Shown: piece by piece, positions 1 through 9,139 of the stretch
How the letters are laid out: each line of letters opens with the position of its first letter
Numbering within the stretch: the stretch's first letter is position 1
Assembly: GCF_001297775.1 (NCBI RefSeq)
Contig: NZ_LIFX01000010.1
Location: forward strand, 186,001 to 250,000
Source: Trabulsiella odontotermitis
GTDB lineage: Bacteria > Pseudomonadota > Gammaproteobacteria > Enterobacterales > Enterobacteriaceae
DNA length: 64,000 bases
Direction of reading: 5' to 3'
The notes under the pieces: generated by a model
The model's input: only the letters and a program-made list of their open reading frames with translations
Told to the model about the DNA's origin: nothing
Databases searched by the model: none
Made by a program: the position numbers and the translations under genes

Positions 1-681
1 ACCGTGCCGCTCACCGATCCGCTGATGGTGCTGCAAAGCCTCGCCAGCGGTCATCTGCCTGCCGTGCTGGGGCTGACCGGCGCCGTTATCGTCGTGCTGT
101 TTTATGCCATCACAGCGAAACGGCTGTTTTGCAGCTGGGTCTGCCCGGTGAATCCGATTACCGATCTCGCCAGCTGGTTGCGTCGCCGGTTCGATATCAG
201 CCAGTCTGCCACCATTCCCCGTTATCTGCGTTATTTGCTGCTGGTGATGGTGCTGGCAGGCGCGGCGATCACCGGCACGCTCATCTGGGAGTGGATAAAC
301 CCGGTGTCGTTGACGGGGCGTAGCCTGGTGTCCGGGTTTTGCAGTGGCGCGTTTCTGCTGCTGGCGTTGTTCCTGTTTGATTTGCTGGTGGTAGAGCACG
401 GCTGGTGTGGGCATCTGTGCCCGCTGGGGGCGCTGTATGGCGCGGTCAGCAGTAAAAGCGTGCTCACGGTGTCAGCGAAGGGGCGTGAGACATGTTCGCG
501 CTGTATGGATTGTTTTCACGTTTGCCCGGAGCCGCAGGTGTTACGTGCTCCGGTTCTGGATGAGCAAAGTCCGGTGCAGATAACGGGCCGCGATTGCATG
601 ACCTGCGGCCGCTGTGTGGATGTCTGCCCTGAGGATGTATTCACAATAACTACACGATGGAGTTCGGGAGCGAAATCATGA
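1..681 (+). CDS. napH: Quinol dehydrogenase membrane component NapH (5' end outside window)
   Basis: C-terminal three quarters of NapH, the membrane iron-sulfur protein that passes electrons from quinol toward the periplasmic nitrate reductase NapAB with NapG. The frame is open from base 1, so the start lies upstream. Visible are transmembrane helices, two loop motifs (CSWVCPVNP and CGHLCPLGA) and, near the C terminus, two ferredoxin-like [4Fe-4S] motifs, CSRCMDCFHVCP and CMTCGRCVDVCP. The C-terminal sequence ending TTRWSSGAKS is as in Escherichia coli NapH. Its stop codon overlaps the napB start (ATGA), showing that the nap operon is transcribed through. Identification is firm. Confidence 0.96.
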   Translation, partial: TVPLTDPLMVLQSLASGHLPAVLGLTGAVIVVLFYAITAKRLFCSWVCPVNPITDLASWLRRRFDISQSATIPRYLRYLLLVMVLAGAAITGTLIWEWINPVSLTGRSLVSGFCSGAFLLLALFLFDLLVVEHGWCGHLCPLGALYGAVSSKSVLTVSAKGRETCSRCMDCFHVCPEPQVLRAPVLDEQSPVQITGRDCMTCGRCVDVCPEDVFTITTRWSSGAKS

Positions 682-1127
682 AAAACCATGTCCTGATAAA
701 GGCGTTAAGTCAAGGGATGGCGGCGCTGGCGCTGGTAGTAAGCGGAATGGTTTGGGCGGCGAATGGCGTGGATTTCAGCCAGTCGCCTGAAGTGTCGGGA
801 ACGCAGGAAGGGGCGATCCACATGCCGAAAGAGCAGGAGCGGATGGCGCTGAACTACGTCAACCAGCCGCCGATGATCCCGCACAGTGTGGATGGCTACC
901 AGGTCACCACTAACACCAACCGCTGCTTACAGTGTCACGGTGTGGAGAGTTACCGCACCACCGGTTCGCCGCGCATCAGCCCGACCCATTTCATGGACAG
1001 CGACGGTAAAGTGCTGGCTGAAGTGTCGGCGAGCCGGTATTTCTGCCTGCAATGCCACGTGCCGCAGACCAATGCCGCGCCGATTGTCGAAAATACATTT
1101 ACCCCGTCGAAAGGGTTCGGGAAGTAA
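678..1127 (+). CDS. napB: Periplasmic nitrate reductase, dihaem cytochrome c subunit NapB
   Basis: NapB is the small electron-transfer subunit of periplasmic nitrate reductase. It passes electrons from NapC and NapGH to the molybdenum subunit NapA. The 149-residue protein has a Sec signal peptide (positively charged start, then a hydrophobic stretch ending near VWAANG) and two CxxCH haem sites, CLQCHGVES and CLQCHVPQT. The ATG at 678 is chosen because it overlaps the napH stop as ATGA and gives the usual signal peptide; a longer frame from 657 would lie inside napH. napC follows after 9 bases. Haem attachment depends on the ccm genes immediately downstream. Confidence 0.97.
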   Translation: MKNHVLIKALSQGMAALALVVSGMVWAANGVDFSQSPEVSGTQEGAIHMPKEQERMALNYVNQPPMIPHSVDGYQVTTNTNRCLQCHGVESYRTTGSPRISPTHFMDSDGKVLAEVSASRYFCLQCHVPQTNAAPIVENTFTPSKGFGK

Positions 1128-1136
1128 GAGGCTGCT

Positions 1137-1739
1137 ATGGAAACATCGAACCGTAAACCGGGAATTATTCGACGCCTCTGGCAATGGTGGCGGCGACCGA
1201 GCCGTCTGGCGCTGGGAACGCTGTTGCTGACAGGGTTTATCGCCGGGATCATTTTCTGGGGGGGATTCAACACTGGCATGGAAATGTCCAACCGTGAGGA
1301 GTTCTGCATCAGTTGCCACGAAATGCGTAATACCGTTTACCAGGAATATATGGAAACGGTGCATTACAACAACCGTAGCGGCGTGCGTGCAACCTGTCCG
1401 GATTGCCACGTTCCTCACGAATGGGCGCCGAAAATGTTGCGCAAGATCCAGGCAAGCAAAGAACTTTACGGAAAAGTGATGGGCCTGATTGACACGCCAC
1501 AGAAGTTTGAAGACCATCGCCTCACGATGGCGCAGAACGAATGGCGTCGAATGAAAAACAACAACTCACAAGAGTGTCGGAACTGTCACAACTTCGAATT
1601 CATGGATCTGACGATGCAGAAAGGCGTGGCGGCGAAGATGCACGATCAGGCAGTGAAGGACGGGCAAACCTGTATCGATTGCCACAAAGGCATTGCTCAC
1701 AAATTGCCGGACATGCGTGAAGTAGAGAATGGATTTTAA
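1137..1739 (+). CDS. napC: Membrane-anchored tetrahaem cytochrome c NapC
   Basis: NapC oxidises menaquinol or ubiquinol at the inner membrane and feeds electrons to NapAB. The 200-residue protein has one N-terminal membrane anchor (about residues 20-45) and four CxxCH sites: CISCHEM, CPDCHVP, CRNCHNF and CIDCHKG, the NapC/NirT pattern. The start follows an AGAGG-like ribosome site. It is the last nap gene; ccmA begins 3 bases after its stop, so nap and ccm are almost certainly co-transcribed, as in E. coli. Confidence 0.97.
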   Translation: METSNRKPGIIRRLWQWWRRPSRLALGTLLLTGFIAGIIFWGGFNTGMEMSNREEFCISCHEMRNTVYQEYMETVHYNNRSGVRATCPDCHVPHEWAPKMLRKIQASKELYGKVMGLIDTPQKFEDHRLTMAQNEWRRMKNNNSQECRNCHNFEFMDLTMQKGVAAKMHDQAVKDGQTCIDCHKGIAHKLPDMREVENGF

Positions 1740-1742
1740 CCC

Positions 1743-2357
1743 ATGCTTGAAGTGGTAAAGTTGTACTGCGAACGAGACGACCGGGTGCTGTTCAGCGACC
1801 TGTCGTTTGAGGTCAACGCAGGTGAGTGGGTGCAAATCACCGGCGGTAATGGCGCGGGCAAAACAACCTTGCTGCGCCTGCTGACCGGGCTATCGCGTCC
1901 CGATGACGGCGAGGTGCTCTGGCAGGGCACGCCAGTCTCCCGGCAACGGGATGTGTTCCACCAACAACTTTTATGGATAGGTCATCAGCCGGGTATCAAA
2001 GCCCGGCTGACCGCGCTTGAGAATTTACGTTTTTTCCACCACGACAGCACGCTGCAGGCCTGTTTTTCCGCCCTGGCGCAGGCCGGGCTGGCCGGTTTTG
2101 AAGATATTCCCGTTAATCAACTTTCCGCCGGTCAGCAGCGCCGCGTCGCGTTGTCACGCCTGTGGCTGAGCCGCGCACCGCTGTGGATCCTCGATGAGCC
2201 GTTTACCGCCATTGACGTCGACGGCGTTGAACATCTGACCGCGCAGATGAGCGCCCACACGGAGCAGGGCGGCATGGTGATCCTCACGACCCACCAGCCG
2301 CTTCACGTCGGCGACGATAAACTGCGCCGCGTCTCCCTGACCGGAGGTGCGGCATGA
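1743..2357 (+). CDS. ccmA: Cytochrome c maturation ABC transporter ATP-binding protein CcmA
   Basis: ATPase of the CcmABCD complex, which releases the haem-loaded chaperone CcmE from CcmC/CcmD. The 204-residue protein shows Walker [12 protein letters not shown] (about residues 34-44), the ABC signature LSAGQQRR and Walker B LWILDEP. It is within a few residues of the usual enterobacterial length (about 205-207). Its 3' end overlaps ccmB by ATGA. It is the first of eight ccm genes in standard order A to H. Confidence 0.97.
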   Translation: MLEVVKLYCERDDRVLFSDLSFEVNAGEWVQITGGNGAGKTTLLRLLTGLSRPDDGEVLWQGTPVSRQRDVFHQQLLWIGHQPGIKARLTALENLRFFHHDSTLQACFSALAQAGLAGFEDIPVNQLSAGQQRRVALSRLWLSRAPLWILDEPFTAIDVDGVEHLTAQMSAHTEQGGMVILTTHQPLHVGDDKLRRVSLTGGAA

Positions 2358-3013
2358 TGTGGCAAATTTTCCGACTTGAGCTACGGGTAGCGTTTCGTCA
2401 CAGTGCGGACATCGCAAATCCGTTATGGTTCTTCTTAATCGTTATCACGCTGTTTCCGTTGGGTATCGGGCCTGAACCGCAACTGCTGGTGCGCATTACC
2501 CCGGGCGTTATCTGGGTCGCGGCGCTACTCGCCTCGTTGCTGGCGCTGGAACGTCTGTTTCGCGATGACCTGCAGGACGGCAGCCTTGAACAACTGATGT
2601 TATTACCGCTGCCGTTACCGGCGGTGGTGCTGGCCAAAGTGCTGGCGCATTGGGTGGTGACCGGGTTGCCGCTGATCATCCTCTCTCCGCTGGCGGCCTT
2701 GCTGATGGGCATGGATGTTCACACCTGGCAGGTGATGGCGCTGACGTTGCTGCTGGGAACGCCGACGCTCGGCTTCCTCGGTGCGCCAGGCGTTGGGCTG
2801 ACGGTCGGCATCAAGCGGGGTGGCGTATTGCTCAGTGTGCTGGTGTTGCCATTAACCATCCCACTGCTGATTTTTGCGACAGCGGCGATTGACGCCGCGA
2901 CAATGCATCTGCCGGTTGACGGCTATCTGGCAATACTTGGTGCGCTGCTGGCAGGCAGTGCAACGTTAAGTCCCTTTGTGACTGCAGCAGCACTACGCAT
3001 CAGCATGCAGTAA
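2354..3013 (+). CDS. ccmB: Haem exporter membrane protein CcmB
   Basis: Six-helix inner-membrane partner of CcmA in the cytochrome c maturation complex. The 219-residue length matches the family, and hydrophobic segments run throughout. The start overlaps the ccmA stop by 4 bases. CcmB with CcmA couples ATP hydrolysis to release of holo-CcmE. No anomaly was seen. Confidence 0.96.
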   Translation: MMWQIFRLELRVAFRHSADIANPLWFFLIVITLFPLGIGPEPQLLVRITPGVIWVAALLASLLALERLFRDDLQDGSLEQLMLLPLPLPAVVLAKVLAHWVVTGLPLIILSPLAALLMGMDVHTWQVMALTLLLGTPTLGFLGAPGVGLTVGIKRGGVLLSVLVLPLTIPLLIFATAAIDAATMHLPVDGYLAILGALLAGSATLSPFVTAAALRISMQ

Positions 3014-3040
3014 CTGGATGCGAAAGGATCGGTGACAACT

Positions 3041-3778
3041 ATGTGGAAACAACTTCATCAACTGGCGATACCGCCCCGGCTCTATCGGCTCTGCAGTCGG
3101 CTTATCCCCTGGTTCGCGATGGCCAGCCTGCTGGTTCTGCTGACAGGCTGGATCTGGGGATTCGGTTTCGCGCCCTCGGATTATCAGCAGGGACAAAGTT
3201 ACCGCATTATTTATCTGCACGTCCCGGCGGCTATCTGGTCGATGGGCATTTACGCCTCCATGGCGATCGCAGCGTTTATCGGTCTGGTGTGGCAAATGAA
3301 AATGGCCAACCTTGCCGTCGCGGCGATGGCCCCGGTTGGTGCCGTGTTCACCTTTATCGCGCTGGTCACCGGCTCCACCTGGGGTAAACCCATGTGGGGC
3401 ACCTGGTGGGTATGGGACGCCCGCCTGACCTCTGAGCTGGTGTTATTGTTTCTCTACGTCGGCGCCATCGCGCTGTGGTATGCCTTTGAAGATCGCAAAA
3501 TTGCCGGGCGCGCGGTCGGGATCCTGGTGCTGATTGGCGTCGTCAATCTGCCGATTATTCACTACTCCGTGGAGTGGTGGAACACGCTGCATCAGGGTTC
3601 CACCCGCTTGCAGCAAAGTATTTCCCCGTTGATGCGCACGCCGCTGCGCTGGTCAATCGTGGGTTTCCTGCTTCTTTTCGTCACCCTTACCCTGATGCGA
3701 ATGCGTACCCTGATTTTGCTACAGGAGCGCCGTCGCCCGTGGGTCAGCGAGCTTATCGCTAAGCGAGGTCGCCTGTGA
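3041..3778 (+). CDS. ccmC: Haem handling/lyase protein CcmC
   Basis: CcmC places haem on CcmE in the periplasm. The 245-residue protein has six membrane segments and the tryptophan-rich haem motif WGTWWVWDARLTSEL of the haem-handling family. I start it at the ATG at 3041 (MWKQLHQLAIPPR), which gives the family length; a GTG nine bases upstream in the same frame is an alternative. Its stop overlaps the GTG start of ccmD. Confidence 0.96.
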   Translation: MWKQLHQLAIPPRLYRLCSRLIPWFAMASLLVLLTGWIWGFGFAPSDYQQGQSYRIIYLHVPAAIWSMGIYASMAIAAFIGLVWQMKMANLAVAAMAPVGAVFTFIALVTGSTWGKPMWGTWWVWDARLTSELVLLFLYVGAIALWYAFEDRKIAGRAVGILVLIGVVNLPIIHYSVEWWNTLHQGSTRLQQSISPLMRTPLRWSIVGFLLLFVTLTLMRMRTLILLQERRRPWVSELIAKRGRL

Positions 3779-3987
3779 ACAGCGCATTTGCATCCTGGTC
3801 TGATTTTTTTGCCATGGGCGGTTACGGCTTTTACGTCTGGCTGGCCGTCTGTTTTACCGTTTTTCCCCTGCTGGCGCTCTGTTTCCATAGCTGGGCGCAG
3901 CATCGCGCCATTCTGCGTGGATTGCAGAAACAGCAGGAAAGGGAAGCGCGCATGCGTGCCGCGAAGATGCAGAAGGAGCTTGCATGA
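3775..3987 (+). CDS. ccmD: Haem exporter small membrane protein CcmD
   Basis: Small (70 aa) one-helix protein that stabilises CcmC-CcmE and is needed to release holo-CcmE. It starts with GTG overlapping the ccmC stop and ends in a charged cytoplasmic tail rich in Arg and Lys. The [12 protein letters not shown] stretch is typical. The gene overlaps ccmE by 4 bases. Confidence 0.94.
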   Translation: MNSAFASWSDFFAMGGYGFYVWLAVCFTVFPLLALCFHSWAQHRAILRGLQKQQEREARMRAAKMQKELA

Positions 3988-4463
3988 ATATTCGTCGTAA
4001 AAACCGTCTGTGGTTAGCGCTCGCCGTGCTGGCGGGGTTAGCCCTGACGGCAACGCTGGTGCTTTACGCCCTGCGTTCGAATATCGACCTGTTCTACACG
4101 CCGGGCGAAATCGTCTACGGCAAGCGCGAGACGCATCAGTTGCCGGAAGTGGGGCAGCGCCTGCGCGTCGGCGGCATGGTGCTGCCGGGCAGCGTGAAGC
4201 GTGATCCGGGCTCGCTGAAAGTCACCTTTACGGTTTATGACGCGGAAGCGGAAATCAACGTCAGCTACGAAGGCATTCTGCCGGATCTGTTCCGTGAAGG
4301 GCAGGGCGTTGTGGTGCAGGGTGAACTGCAAAAAGGCGACAGCGTGGTGGCGAAAGAGGTGCTGGCGAAGCATGACGAAAACTACACACCGCCAGAAGTG
4401 GAAAAAGCGATGCAGGACAACCATCGCCGTCCTGCCAGTTTCTACAAGGAAAACGCCTCATGA
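3984..4463 (+). CDS. ccmE: Periplasmic haem chaperone CcmE
   Basis: CcmE covalently carries haem from CcmC to the CcmF/CcmH lyase. The 159-residue protein has an N-terminal membrane anchor, a beta-barrel domain and the haem-binding His in [13 protein letters not shown] (about residue 130), followed by the conserved tyrosine. It overlaps its neighbours by 4 bases on both sides. Confidence 0.97.
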   Translation: MNIRRKNRLWLALAVLAGLALTATLVLYALRSNIDLFYTPGEIVYGKRETHQLPEVGQRLRVGGMVLPGSVKRDPGSLKVTFTVYDAEAEINVSYEGILPDLFREGQGVVVQGELQKGDSVVAKEVLAKHDENYTPPEVEKAMQDNHRRPASFYKENAS

Positions 4464-6382
4464 TGCCTGAAGTCGGCAATGCGTTGCTGTGTCTGGCGCT
4501 CGGCCTGGCGCTTTTGCTCTCCGGCTATCCACTGTTGGGTGTGGCAAGAGGCGACACGCGCCTGATGGCGATGGCGCGTCCGCTCGCCTGGCTGTTGTTT
4601 ATTGTGGTCTGTGGCGCCTTTGCCATTCTGATCCACGCCTTTGTGGTCAATGATTTCACCGTCCTGTATGTCGCCAGCAACTCCAACACGCAACTGCCGG
4701 TCTGGTATCGCGTCGCGGCGACCTGGGGCGCGCATGAAGGCTCGCTGTTGCTGTGGGTGCTGCTGATGAGCGGCTGGACGTTCGCTGTCGCCATCTTCAG
4801 CCGCGCGATCCCGCTCGATATCGTCGCGCGGGTGCTGGCGGTGATGGGCATGGTGAGTGTCGGCTTTCTGGTCTTTATCCTGTTCACCTCCAACCCGTTT
4901 AATCGCACTCTGCCGGAATTCCCGATAGAGGGGCGTGATCTCAACCCGCTGTTGCAGGATCCGGGGCTGATTTTCCATCCGCCGTTGCTGTATATGGGCT
5001 ATGTCGGGTTCTCGGTGGCGTTTGCTTTTGCCATTGCCTCGCTGTTGAGCGGTCGTCTCGACAGCGTTTACGCACGCTTTTCTCGCCCCTGGACACTGGC
5101 GGCGTGGATATTTCTGACGCTGGGCATCGTGCTGGGCTCCGCCTGGGCGTATTACGAGCTGGGCTGGGGCGGCTGGTGGTTCTGGGACCCGGTCGAAAAC
5201 GCCTCGTTTATGCCGTGGCTGGTGGGCACCGCGTTGATGCACTCGCTGGCGGTTACGGAACAGCGCGCCAGCTTTAAAGCCTGGACGCTGCTGCTGGCGA
5301 TCACCGCGTTTTCGCTCTGTCTGCTCGGCACTTTCCTGGTGCGTTCCGGGGTGCTGGTCTCCGTTCACGCGTTTGCCTCCGATCCGGCGCGCGGCATGTT
5401 CATTCTGGCCTTTATGGTGCTGGTGATCGGCGGTTCCTTATTGCTGTTCGCGGTCAGAGGCCATCGCGTGCGGTCACGGGTGAATAACGCGCTGTGGTCC
5501 CGCGAGTCTATGCTGCTGGCCAATAACGTCCTGCTGGTAGCCGCGATGCTGGTGGTGTTGCTGGGTACGTTGCTGCCGCTGGTGCACAAGCAACTGGGGC
5601 TCGGCAGTATCTCTGTCGGCGAGCCGTTCTTTAATACGTTATTCAGCGCGCTGATGGCGCCGTTTGCGCTGCTGCTGGGCATCGGGCCGCTGATCCGCTG
5701 GGGACGCGATCGCCCCGGCCGATACAAAAAACTGTTCCTGCTGGCGCTGGTGTCGACGCTGGCGCTGTCATTGCTGCTGCCGTTGCTGTTACAGGATCAC
5801 ATCATAGCGATGACGGTGGCCGGTCTGGCGATGGCTGGCTGGGTGCTGGTGCTGGTTTTCGCGGAAGTCGTCCTGCGCCTGAAGAAGGGCAACAAACTGA
5901 CCGCCAGCTATTGCGGCATGGTGCTCGGGCATATCGGACTGGCGGTGACTGTGGTCGGTATCGCGTTCAGCCAGAATTACAGCGTGGAACGTGACGTGCG
6001 CATGAAAGCAGGTGATTCGGTCGATATTCACAACTACCGCTTTATTTTCCGTCAGGTGGAAGAGCGTACCGGCCCGAACTGGCGCGGCGGCGCGGGGATC
6101 ATCGACGTCACTCGTAACGGCAAGCCTGAAGCGACGCTGCATGCCGAAAAACGCTTTTATAACACCAGCAGCATGATGATGACGGAAGCCGCGATTGATG
6201 GCGGTGTGACGCGTGATCTGTACGCTGCGCTGGGTGAAGAACTGGATAACGGCGCGTGGGCGGTTCGCCTCTATTACAAACCGTTCATCCGCTGGATCTG
6301 GGCGGGCGGTATTCTGATGTCGTTAGGTGGCCTGTGCTGTCTGTTCGACCCGCGTTATCGCAGGAGGCCACATGAAGCGTAA
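4460..6382 (+). CDS. ccmF: Cytochrome c haem lyase subunit CcmF
   Basis: Large polytopic haem lyase core that transfers haem from CcmE to CxxCH motifs of apocytochromes (NapB, NapC, NrfA, NrfB). The 640-residue protein has about 15 membrane segments and the diagnostic WWD motif [15 protein letters not shown]. Its paralogue NrfE lies about 8 kb downstream. The end overlaps ccmG by 11 bases. Confidence 0.97.
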   Translation: MMPEVGNALLCLALGLALLLSGYPLLGVARGDTRLMAMARPLAWLLFIVVCGAFAILIHAFVVNDFTVLYVASNSNTQLPVWYRVAATWGAHEGSLLLWVLLMSGWTFAVAIFSRAIPLDIVARVLAVMGMVSVGFLVFILFTSNPFNRTLPEFPIEGRDLNPLLQDPGLIFHPPLLYMGYVGFSVAFAFAIASLLSGRLDSVYARFSRPWTLAAWIFLTLGIVLGSAWAYYELGWGGWWFWDPVENASFMPWLVGTALMHSLAVTEQRASFKAWTLLLAITAFSLCLLGTFLVRSGVLVSVHAFASDPARGMFILAFMVLVIGGSLLLFAVRGHRVRSRVNNALWSRESMLLANNVLLVAAMLVVLLGTLLPLVHKQLGLGSISVGEPFFNTLFSALMAPFALLLGIGPLIRWGRDRPGRYKKLFLLALVSTLALSLLLPLLLQDHIIAMTVAGLAMAGWVLVLVFAEVVLRLKKGNKLTASYCGMVLGHIGLAVTVVGIAFSQNYSVERDVRMKAGDSVDIHNYRFIFRQVEERTGPNWRGGAGIIDVTRNGKPEATLHAEKRFYNTSSMMMTEAAIDGGVTRDLYAALGEELDNGAWAVRLYYKPFIRWIWAGGILMSLGGLCCLFDPRYRRRPHEA

Positions 6383-6929
6383 TGTTCTGCTGATCCCTTT
6401 TTTCATTTTCCTGGCGATTGCCGCAGCGCTGTTGTGGCAGCTGGCGCGCAATGCCGAGGGCGATACCCCCACTAATCTCGAATCCGCGCTGATTGGCAAA
6501 CCGGTACCGGCGTTTCGTCTTGAATCGCTGGACGAGCCGGGGAAAGTGTATGACGCGGCAGTGCTGACGCAGGGCAAACCGGTGCTGCTGAACGTCTGGG
6601 CGACCTGGTGCCCGACCTGCCGTGCGGAACATCAGTTCCTCAACCAGCTTGCCGCGCAGGGCGTGCGCGTGGTGGGCATGAACTATAAAGATGACCGGGC
6701 GAAAGCGATGACCTGGCTGAAAGATCTGGGCAATCCGTATGCGTTAAGCCTGTTTGATGGTGACGGCATGCTGGGGCTGGATCTCGGCGTCTATGGCGCG
6801 CCTGAAACCTTTCTGATTGATGGCAAAGGGATTATTCGCTATCGCCACGCCGGTGATATGAATATGAACGTCTGGGAGCAGGAAGTGAAACCGCTGTGGG
6901 ATCGCTACAGCCAGGAGGCGAAATCATGA
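6372..6929 (+). CDS. ccmG: Thiol:disulfide interchange protein CcmG (DsbE)
   Basis: Membrane-anchored thioredoxin-like reductase that keeps apocytochrome haem-site cysteines reduced. The 185-residue protein has an N-terminal anchor and the active site WCPTC. The start at ATG 6372 follows a GGAGG ribosome site and gives exactly the E. coli length; the frame itself is open further upstream inside ccmF. It overlaps ccmH by ATGA. Confidence 0.96.
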   Translation: MKRNVLLIPFFIFLAIAAALLWQLARNAEGDTPTNLESALIGKPVPAFRLESLDEPGKVYDAAVLTQGKPVLLNVWATWCPTCRAEHQFLNQLAAQGVRVVGMNYKDDRAKAMTWLKDLGNPYALSLFDGDGMLGLDLGVYGAPETFLIDGKGIIRYRHAGDMNMNVWEQEVKPLWDRYSQEAKS

Positions 6930-7966
6930 GAGCGTTACTGTTCAGCCTGCTGATGCTGTTTTCCGTAGTCTCCTTTGCCGCGACTGACGTGATGACGTTT
7001 CGCGATGAAGCGCAGGAGCAACAGTTCCGGCAACTGACCGCCGAGCTGCGTTGCCCGAAATGCCAGAACAACAGCATTGCTGACTCCAATTCCATGATCT
7101 CCGTTGACATGCGTCAGAAGGTGTATGAACTGATGCAGGAAGGGAAGAGCAAGCAGGAAGTGATCGATTACATGGTGGCGCGCTACGGCAATTTCGTCAC
7201 CTATGATCCACCGCTCACGCCGCTGACGGTGCTGCTGTGGTTGATCCCCGCTGTTGCGGTGCTGGCGGGCGGTTGGGTGATTTTTGCCCGTACGCGACAC
7301 CGGGTACTGAAAGCGAAAGACGATATCGTGCCACAACCGTCCGCTGCGGCGCCGCTGAATTTGTGGCTGCTGGTGCCGGGCGTGGTGGTGGCGCTGGGGC
7401 TCAGTGGCTGGGCTTACTACCAGGTTGGCGGCTATGAGAAAGTGCGCATCTGGCATCTGGCGACAGCGCAGACCGATGAACTGATGGATCGCGTGCTTGA
7501 TCAAAAAGCGAAACCGCTCAATGTCGAGGAGATGTCGCGTCTGGCGCTGGGGCTGCGTACGCAATTACAGGACAAACCCAATAACGTTGATGGCTGGATG
7601 ATGCTGGGACGTATCGGGATGGTACTGGATAATGCCAGCACGGCGACAGATGCGTGGGGGCGCGCTTATGCGCTCGCGCCCACCAACAGCGAAGTGGCTG
7701 TGGGCTACGCCCAGGTGCTGATCCGCTCGCCGGACAGCAATGACAACCGCCGCGGCGGCGAGTTGCTTCGCGCGCTGGTGAAAACCAATCATGCGGATGT
7801 ACGGGTGCTCAGCCTGTATGCCTTTAATGCGTTTGAAGAACAGCGTTACGATGAAGCGATTTCGTCATGGCAACTGATGCTGAAGCTGTTACCTGCTGGC
7901 GATCAGCGCCGCGCCATCATTGAACGCAGCATCGCACAGGCACTGCAACAACGGGGAGGCAGCTAA
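6926..7966 (+). CDS. ccmH: Cytochrome c maturation protein CcmH (fused CcmH-CcmI type)
   Basis: 346-residue protein made of an N-terminal redox domain with LRCPKCQN (the LRCxxC motif), a membrane segment, and a C-terminal TPR-rich CcmI-like domain that recruits apocytochromes. It starts at ATG 6926, overlapping the ccmG stop, with a signal peptide (MRALLFSLLMLFSVVSFA). It is the last ccm gene and converges on narP with only 16 bases between the stops. The nrfFG product downstream has the same two-part layout. Confidence 0.96.
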   Translation: MRALLFSLLMLFSVVSFAATDVMTFRDEAQEQQFRQLTAELRCPKCQNNSIADSNSMISVDMRQKVYELMQEGKSKQEVIDYMVARYGNFVTYDPPLTPLTVLLWLIPAVAVLAGGWVIFARTRHRVLKAKDDIVPQPSAAAPLNLWLLVPGVVVALGLSGWAYYQVGGYEKVRIWHLATAQTDELMDRVLDQKAKPLNVEEMSRLALGLRTQLQDKPNNVDGWMMLGRIGMVLDNASTATDAWGRAYALAPTNSEVAVGYAQVLIRSPDSNDNRRGGELLRALVKTNHADVRVLSLYAFNAFEEQRYDEAISSWQLMLKLLPAGDQRRAIIERSIAQALQQRGGS

Positions 7967-7982
7967 ACGCGTGCCGGAAGAA

Positions 7983-8630
7983 CTACTGAATGCCGCGCGT
8001 TTGCAGGAACAGGATCGTCGCGGCAACCCTGGAACGCACGTTCAGTTTGCGCAGCAGGTTGCGGATATGCACTTTCACCGTCTGTTCGGAGATATCCAGC
8101 ACCGACGCAATCTGTTTATTCGACAGGCCGCGCGCCAGTTCATGTAACACATCCAGCTCACGTTCGGTCAGCACGCTGAACGGATCGTTTGCTCCGCCTG
8201 CGCTCTCACGCTCCTGCAGATACGCGAATACGCGTTCGCTAAACGCATCGCCGCCGTTGGCGCTGTTACGGATAGAGTCCAGCAACTCTTCCGGCTCACC
8301 GTCTTTCAGTAAATAACCATCAGCGCCCGCGTCAATCATGGCGTAGATGTCGCTTGCCGCATCGGAAACGGTAAGAATAACGATTCGCGCTGTTACACCA
8401 TCACGGCGCAGCGCTCTGAGCGTATCCAGCCCGCTCATTCTTCCCATATTGAGGTCAAGGAGGATCAGATCGAGATCGTTCTGGTTCGCAAGCTCGATGG
8501 CCGTCTGACCGTCGCCCGCTTCAGCAACAACGTTAAAAACACTGTCGAGTTCCAGTAACTGACGGATCCCTCGTCTCATCAGAGGGTGGTCGTCCACAAT
8601 CATCACCTGAAAAGAGGTGGTCCCGGGCAT
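7983..8630 (-). CDS. narP: Nitrate/nitrite response regulator NarP
   Basis: Two-component response regulator (partner sensor NarQ or NarX, not in the window) that controls nap, ccm and nrf. The 215-residue protein has a receiver domain with VDDHPLMRRG, the phospho-acceptor Asp in LILLDLNMG and the conserved Lys in YLLKDGEP, then a LuxR/FixJ-type helix-turn-helix (LTERELDVLHEL, ISEQTVKVHIRNLLRKL). I choose the start MPGTTSFQVMIVDDH because it matches the E. coli length; an in-frame start exists 30 bases upstream. It faces the ccm operon and is divergent from nrfA. Confidence 0.95.
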   Translation of the reverse strand: MPGTTSFQVMIVDDHPLMRRGIRQLLELDSVFNVVAEAGDGQTAIELANQNDLDLILLDLNMGRMSGLDTLRALRRDGVTARIVILTVSDAASDIYAMIDAGADGYLLKDGEPEELLDSIRNSANGGDAFSERVFAYLQERESAGGANDPFSVLTERELDVLHELARGLSNKQIASVLDISEQTVKVHIRNLLRKLNVRSRVAATILFLQTRGIQ

Positions 8631-8960
8631 AACAGACTCCATGGCGATAAAGTACCCCAAGGGTATTATTCATTATTGTTATTGCGTGTGTGATTTTCCA
8701 GATTCGCACTTTCGCGAAGAGATCAAATATTACCTTATTTATGCCAGGGTCAATAAGGGAAAAGGACTCAATGTTAATGCTATGTCGCAAAAATAAGAAT
8801 TTAGAGAAATAGTGTCTGTGTGATTTCAGCAAGCTAACCCATCGTTTTTCGCAGAGAAAAAGCAGAAAACATAAATTCTATTAATAACAAATGGTTAAGT
8901 TAAGTTTATAAAAAGTACCAACAAAGGGTTTGCGGGTTTATTGATTTCAGTGCAGCGATC

Positions 8961-9043
8961 TAACCCTTAAGGTGTATTTAACATGCATTTACATTTGATT
9001 AAAAACAACATTATTGTTGTGGTTTTTTGTTACAGATAGAAAT
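8961..9043 (+). promoter_or_regulatory. nrfA promoter with NarL/NarP and FNR sites
   Basis: In the 509-base gap between narP and nrfA, a 7-2-7 heptamer pair TAACCCT-TA-AGGTGTA lies at 8961-8976 (each half 6/7 to TACYYMT). A near-consensus FNR site TTGATTAAAAACAA lies at 8995-9008 and a -10-like TACAGA at 9031-9036. The two site centres (8968.5 and 9001.5) are 33 bases apart. With transcription starting near 9043 they fall at -74.5 and -41.5, the known geometry of the E. coli nrfA promoter. The start point is inferred. The rest of the gap (8631-8960) is AT-rich and presumably holds the narP promoter. Confidence 0.75.
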
Positions 9044-9139
9044 GAGCAATGTCATGACGGTTTTTGTGCGGTTGCTGTCATGGAAGAAAAATAACAGAGC
9101 TGCCATTTATCCCGGTGGCGTAATCTGGACGAGGCCCCT

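Noticed and set aside
4442..5368. 308-codon minus-strand frame rich in Gln, Arg and His
   Set aside because: Antisense to ccmF; composition is typical of a mirror of a hydrophobic membrane protein.
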